Source: Nomia melanderi
Lineage: Eukaryota > Arthropoda > Insecta > Hymenoptera > Halictidae
DNA length: 64,000 nt
Assembly: GCF_051020985.1 (NCBI RefSeq)
Contig: NC_134999.1
Span: 2,666,001 to 2,730,000 of the forward strand
Direction of reading: 5' to 3'
In this document: positions 58,531 through 64,000 of the stretch, piece after piece
Position numbering within the stretch: the stretch's first letter is position 1
How the letters are laid out: each line of letters starts with the position of its first letter
The notes under the pieces: generated by a model
The model's input: only the letters and a program-made list of their open reading frames with translations
Told to the model about the DNA's origin: nothing
Database searches by the model: none
Made by a program: the position numbers and the translations under genes

Positions 58531-61427
58531 TTGAGCATAGCTAAACAATCATTTCCAAATTTGATTGAAGTGTTATGTGTGTTACATTCATGATTTACCT
58601 ATAATTAGTGTTTACAAAGGAATTTCAAAATTCTCTAAAACTGAAGATAATAATTAAAAATGTTTAAATTGGATTCCAACATTTTTCTTTAAAACTGATT
58701 GAGACTCATGAAAATTTCTGTTTGAAATAATTGGAATAATCTTCCAAAATTTATTTTGTAGTTTCTATTTGACAAAATATTTGACAAAATTACACATCGT
58801 TATCGTGACAAGAGATTTGTTATCAATTTTTTACCACGATGTCTCTTATTTAAAAAATAATTTTCAATTAACATTGCATCAATTTTAGTTATCGTTCTAT
58901 TTTATCATGTAACATTACGTTTGTTAGACTCATTTATAATCAAACATTACATACATCTACATATTTAAAATTTAGTTCAAAAGTACAAAAGATAACTGTT
59001 GATTTTCAAAAATATATTCTGTGAATAATTGTTAAATTTATCGTTAATGTTAATATTTACTTATCCAGACACTTGCAACTGTACACGTGTACGTATTAAT
59101 TTCAAATATTTTATTGATCCTTTTCCAATATGTTGTACTTATCGATATCAGACACCCATCATTTTCTAATATTTCATTCATCATTTCTCGGTGATTTCAA
59201 TTCAACGTAAAAAGATTGTCCCGGTTCCTCAAATCCATTTTCGAAATTTCATTTTGATCTTATTACCGTTCGATGTCAGGACTTCAAGGACGTTTGATGT
59301 AGAGGTAGAGCGTTTTTTTCAAGGACGAAGGGACTGTCAAGTCGGGATAGAATTAAAGGTTAATCCCGCGGGGTATAACTACTCGAGGAGGGTCGGATTT
59401 TCCTCTTCCCTCCTCCCTGAGAGCTGTCCTCTGCATCGATAGAGGGCTTTGTTTTTTGGTCGTAGCTTCAGGATACCATAAATATTTGCGCTCTTAAGTG
59501 CCGCCGGAATATAAGAACAGGCTCCGCGACACGAAACTTCTTCCCTTCTTTGCAGAGGCACCTGACTACCCTTTTATGTTAGAGCAAGCGACTTTGGTTG
59601 AATTTTGTTCATTTAATTTTCTTGTGATGTGCCTAAAGCACAGTAGGACCTCGATTAACCGAGTCGTCATTTTTGTGATTTAGATTGTCCACAGTATTGG
59701 TTAATGTTGAAACTTAATGATTTGGATGTTTCAATAGTAACTTGAAATGCATATAAACGAATTTTATAAATATGAGGTACATGTGTCAATAACTAATCAG
59801 TTAGGATTATATAAATGTAAATATTTATATTTAACGTTCAATGTTTAATATAAATATTTATATCGTACATTTATATTTATAATTGATATAATTATATTTA
59901 ATAATTGTATCAATTATTAATTAATTTATATATATATATTTTTTATATTTATATATGTATATATTGACATCGTGTACCCTTTTTTTAAGAACCCATTGTT
60001 CGTTTATGATTAATATTTTGCTATGTCCTTTCACACTGTTACAGTTAACAATAAATAACGAGCTTTGCCAATTCTATAAAGAATTATTGTTACTCTGTAC
60101 ACAGAACATGTGATCCTTCGTGTGTTACACTTTATCGTGAAGTTATATGTTTTTCCATAACGCCCTAAATTTCGGAATTAGTTCCAGACCTCTATAGATC
60201 ACCGAAGGGTGGATATTCTGTGCCTCGCGTGAATCTCCAGGGTAAAATTGACTTCGTGCCCCTTCCGCTTGTACCAGAACCGTCACGTATCGAACAAATA
60301 TCGAGCAATTTTGTGAACGGTCTTCCCTTTGTCCTGCCCTGTTCTTTCTGTCTTTCGGATTCGTTTATTGTGAGCGTGCTCTTCTGTCGCTTAGTCTTTC
60401 TGGAGGAAAAGCAATTTTTGGAATAAAAGATCCGATTTATCAGTCCCTTTCTAATGTCAACCGAATGGAAACGAAAGAATACGTTTACAGTTTCCGTAAA
60501 AATGTCTTCAATGTTTAGTGTATATAAGAAATATAATTGGAACCTTGAAAAAGAAATTACAATTATTTTTTATCATTATTGGTAATAATCATTTTTTATT
60601 TTTAATTATGAGATAATCCTATTTGTACTGAATGCAATAACTTGAATGTTATATTGTTACTCAGATATTGGAAAATTAATTTTTAGAATTATGTAAATTC
60701 ACAAAGAAAAATTACTTTCACTAAGGCCAATGGAATTGCATAAAGATAAGAAATGAAATGCAGTCATTAATTTTGTATTTAGAAATAAGTGGAAAAGGTT
60801 TGTAACTGTGACGATAATTAAACTCTGCTATCTACCCTTATGAACATAAATACAATCCTCATTTATTTTATACAATTTCTATTCGTATTAACATTGATAC
60901 CTGAAAAAAGTGTGCGCAAAAAACATTATTCCTAATATTATAACTAATAATTTTGACCATCCAATAGTATGTCTAGAAATACAATTCGCAGCCGAAATTT
61001 TTATAAAATTCTATCTTTATCTTGGCGAAAGGAATTTCGTCCAACCTTAAGTTACAGTAAAAGGGATTAAGAATATTTTATTTCAATCTTATCTCTAGTT
61101 CTAAAAGAAGTTGCGTGTAGTGGAGTGAGTACTTGGTAATCTTGGCAATTTAAATGTTTGCCCACGATAGGGATACGCGGGATCGCGTATCTATCGGCTT
61201 GGGGAAGCGACAGTAATCCCTTGTTGAAACAGCGTTAAGCCCTTACGGATTGTCTGTGGGATTGTACCAACGATAGGAGAGAAATGCTCGGAAAAGCTGC
61301 GGCTCCTTCACCGCAATTTTCTGTTTTGTGGTTTGTCTTTCCTAGTTTTAAACTTAATTCACTAACTTGTCGTAAAGGAACTATCAATCGTAGGAAATTG
61401 ATAGTATTTTCTTACTTTGTATAGTGG
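58531..61427. other. Non-coding region, part 5
   Basis: GC-richer islets occur at 59200-59600, 60130-60450 and 61130-61320. A lone Tigger-like end is at 59641-59666. Very AT-rich DNA lies at 59800-59970. No supported exon. Confidence 0.45.
59641..59666. mobile_element. Solo Tigger/pogo-like terminal repeat
   Basis: CAGTAGGACCTCGATTAACC matches the ends of the element at 24603-25899 with one or two differences. No partner end was seen nearby. Confidence 0.5.
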
Positions 61428-62098
61428 TATACAGGGCGTTCCACTTTAACCTACAAATGCAATTATTTTTGGAACTATTCGTTGTTTAACACATTGTTGA
61501 TCGGTCACGAGTTATCCCATGTTTATACTTGCATTAGCTATTTCAATGTTTAAAACAGAGCAATATAGAATATTGAGAAAGCAAAATATTCAAAGTTATA
61601 CAAAACATATGTCCAAAGTTTCATTTCAATTTATTATGTACAAATAAGGAAATCGAAGTTTATTAAGATTTTTTTACATTCATACTTAATTTCGAAATAA
61701 TAACCGGTGACATGGGAAAGTTTCTGCATAAAATTGTCGGTCAATAATAATGAAATGCAATTATTTTTGCAATTGTTCGTTATTTAGAAAATGTCTCAAA
61801 TATCATTTTTTCTATTCTGAGGGGGTGGAAATTTAGTGCACTTAATTTGCTTCTAGGTGAACGTATGTAGGAGTATAAAGGTCAATATTTTTCCAAGCAT
61901 TTTGTGTATAATATTTAAAAAAAATCATATATTTTTGTTGCATCAGTCATGCAGTAGATTATTTTTTACAAAAAAGTGATAATCTATCTGCATCGAAACG
62001 TCATTGAAACAGAAAATGTGGCATTTGATACATTTTTTAAGTGACGAATAATTCGGGAAATATTTGCATTTATAGATTAAAATGAAACACTCTGTATA
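61428..62098. mobile_element. Mariner-like element, about 0.67 kb, non-autonomous
   Basis: Left end TATACAGGGCGTTCCACTTTAA; the right end reads TTAAAATGAAACACTCTGTATA. These are imperfect inverted repeats of about 22 bp, flanked by TA(TA). The CAGGGTGTYCC-type end with a TA target suggests the Tc1/mariner superfamily. No transposase frame is present. A segment near the left end ('atgcaattatttttgg') is repeated inside at 61753. Confidence 0.65.
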
Positions 62099-63338
62099 GT
62101 GTTTCACTTGGAATTTCGAATTGTTCTCTTTGTTCTTGAAAATTGCTCAATCAAGACTTTTCAGACAATTAGTAGCTTGTTGACCAGTAATTTAGCTTGA
62201 AAATTTTTCTTTTGAATTTCAATGTAAATACTTTATTTACATATAATATATTGTAATAATTTAAACAATGAAACTAACGAATAGAGTCTAGAACGCTATT
62301 ATGAAGACCTGTACCTTTCAGATGTAAATCAGTTTAAAATATTAATACAACCTGTAAAATGGCTTGGAACATAGAAACCCAAGCTAACTCATGATTGGCC
62401 AACAAGGTGTTAAGCTTGGTGAGCAGAATTTCAACTTTGATGTTTTCATATTATAGAAGTTACTACCTGCATTCTCCATATTTGTAAGTTTTTGATGAGT
62501 TTCATCGGGACATCTGTGTCCTACTACTGTTTTTATGAGTATCATGAAGATTGTAACGACGGTCTTCAGTTTTAGATGAATGGCTCGTGAATATACAAGG
62601 TGTTCTATTTTAACAAATTTTCAGTGATGCGGAAGAATTGCTCTTTTTACTTCATGTGATTCAATTAATAAAATTTAGGAATAATAAATGAATCATAGAA
62701 CGTAGGGTTTGTTATTTCTCTTCCAGATAAATAATATTTGGTTTGAATATTATTATTATTTTGAAGTTTATGTTCATATATATTATTATAAAATTAATTG
62801 TTGGGATATATATTTATAAACTGTATATGTTTAGAATTATTTTAGTTCAGTTCTGTCATTAAAACTTATAGTTTTTTATTTAAATATTATTTTATACTAG
62901 CAGTGTCTTCATGCTTTAAATGAAACAACTGCAAATTAAAATATTCGTATGATAATTTCGAGGAAATTATAATTTCCTCGAAAGGAAGGGAAGAATATTT
63001 TTTAGTTCAAATAATTAGTAATATTTAAAGAGCACAGTATATATTTCTACATTAACTGAAAAGAATGTTAATATCTGCAACATACGATTTTACGTCATGT
63101 ACCTATTTATCCTTTTAATCTGTACGTGTTACGCTCAAGGCGATGTCATACCTCAATTTACATTGTTGAAGACTCTTCAAACGAAAATGTGCTGTCAGAT
63201 TGCATGTCTTCAATCCTCGAGTCGCGGAGTTTCGCGAAAGTGACTTGAGAAAACAACTTTGGCAATTTTAAAATTACATTTTGTTGCAAATTACTTAATA
63301 TAGGACCTTTGAAGAGTCAGAGAATCTTCATGGAAAGT
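62099..63338. other. AT-rich non-coding stretch
   Basis: No gene seen. Near 62593 'atatacaaggtgttctatt' is another possible mariner-type end. Confidence 0.45.
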
Positions 63339-63620
63339 TTAACCTCTTGTCTTAAAACATAGAGTCAGGTTTGTGTCGAAGGCTTCACGTTGAATTTAGT
63401 AAATATGAATAATATTAACGATAAACATTGTTATGATTATTACTAGTAAATACGAATAAATTAATATTGTCTAAAAAAGATGCTATTATTTTCTTATGAA
63501 CGTTTAACATTTATAATAAATTAATTTCTACAGTGAATATATTATTTCTTTTCCTACAGTGAACTAACTACTGAAGTAATTTTTATGAACCTAGGAATAA
63601 GTTCATAACATGAAGTTTAA
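63339..63620. mobile_element. Possible family A MITE (A10), strongly diverged
   Basis: The left end TTAACCTCTTGTCTTAAAAC resembles family A. The right boundary is placed at a TTAA after 'aagttcataacatgaag', but the terminal repeat is poorly kept. Confidence 0.35.
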
Positions 63621-64000
63621 AATAATTGCTTATTCACAATAATCTTTATTCGTACAGAGTCCATCACAATTTAATTTAATTTTATTTAATTCTAGAACTT
63701 GATTTCCACTCATGTCTTTCTCCCATAATTTTGCATTATCTTCATTTTTACTTAGTCTCAAGTTGCTTAATTAATAAATGTTCCACTTGTTGTTAACCTT
63801 TGCTAACGTATGAAATATGTTAAAGTAATTGGTTTTTCTGAAAGACGAAGTTGAGAGGAAGAGTGCATGGATAAGTTCAAGAACTTATTTCGCAGTGCAA
63901 ATATTACGAAGAAAGTAGCCTGCATTATATAAAATATTCTGCGCTTACTTCTCTTAAAATTCATAATGAAAACATGAATACTTCAGTGCAAGAATACTTC
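63621..64000. other. AT-rich end of the window
   Basis: No gene, repeat or other structure recognised. Confidence 0.5.

Noticed and set aside
60220..60426. Plus-strand 68-codon frame in a GC-richer islet
   Set aside because: No splice sites or family similarity. The composition changes to low complexity at its end.
1..64000. CRISPR arrays, bacterial operons or a novel defence system
   Set aside because: All genes are spliced and eukaryotic. The tandem repeats seen lack spacer structure.

Overview
The window looks like nuclear DNA of an insect, probably a hymenopteran (bee, wasp or ant). It is strongly AT-rich, has spliced genes with GT-AG introns, has CpG-containing islets scattered in AT-rich DNA, and carries many small inverted-repeat transposons. 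The order is an inference from general character; no species marker was seen.

Two genes can be read with confidence, arranged tail to tail. On the plus strand, 10575-17859 holds 17 coding exons of a MAP3K4/Mekk1-type MAP kinase kinase kinase. All exon phases join cleanly into 1337 residues ending at a stop, but the first coding exon was not found. On the minus strand, 41258 down to 25944 holds nine exons of a choline O-acetyltransferase (ChAT), again with all phases consistent, giving 564 residues to the stop. The amino-terminal exon(s) of ChAT lie upstream, beyond 41258, and were not found before the window ends. Residues at the substrate pocket favour choline over carnitine.

At 4397-4657 there is one clean, spliced-looking plus-strand exon of a protein I do not recognise. 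A candidate transcription start region with a donor site lies at 6101-6225.

The rest is non-coding. The most striking content is a dense population of 160-280 bp elements with terminal inverted repeats. They are flanked by TTAA, the target-site signature of piggyBac-type DNA transposons. I can sort 26 copies or fragments into seven families (A-G). They sit in every long ChAT intron and in the 41-64 kb region, but not in the MEKK4 introns after exon 1. Two pairs of different families share a single TTAA. Other elements are a Tigger/pogo-like 1.3 kb element abutting the ChAT 3' end, a mariner-like 0.67 kb element near 61.4-62.1 kb, a 75-bp minisatellite in the last ChAT intron, a long hairpin at 22.6 kb, a 200-bp direct duplication around 42.7/43.9 kb, and simple repeats. 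Region 41.3-64 kb is presumably ChAT intron or upstream DNA. It shows several GC/CpG-richer islets without credible coding content, which may be regulatory.

Functionally the two genes are unrelated: a stress-MAPK pathway kinase (p38/JNK branch) and the enzyme that makes acetylcholine in cholinergic neurons.
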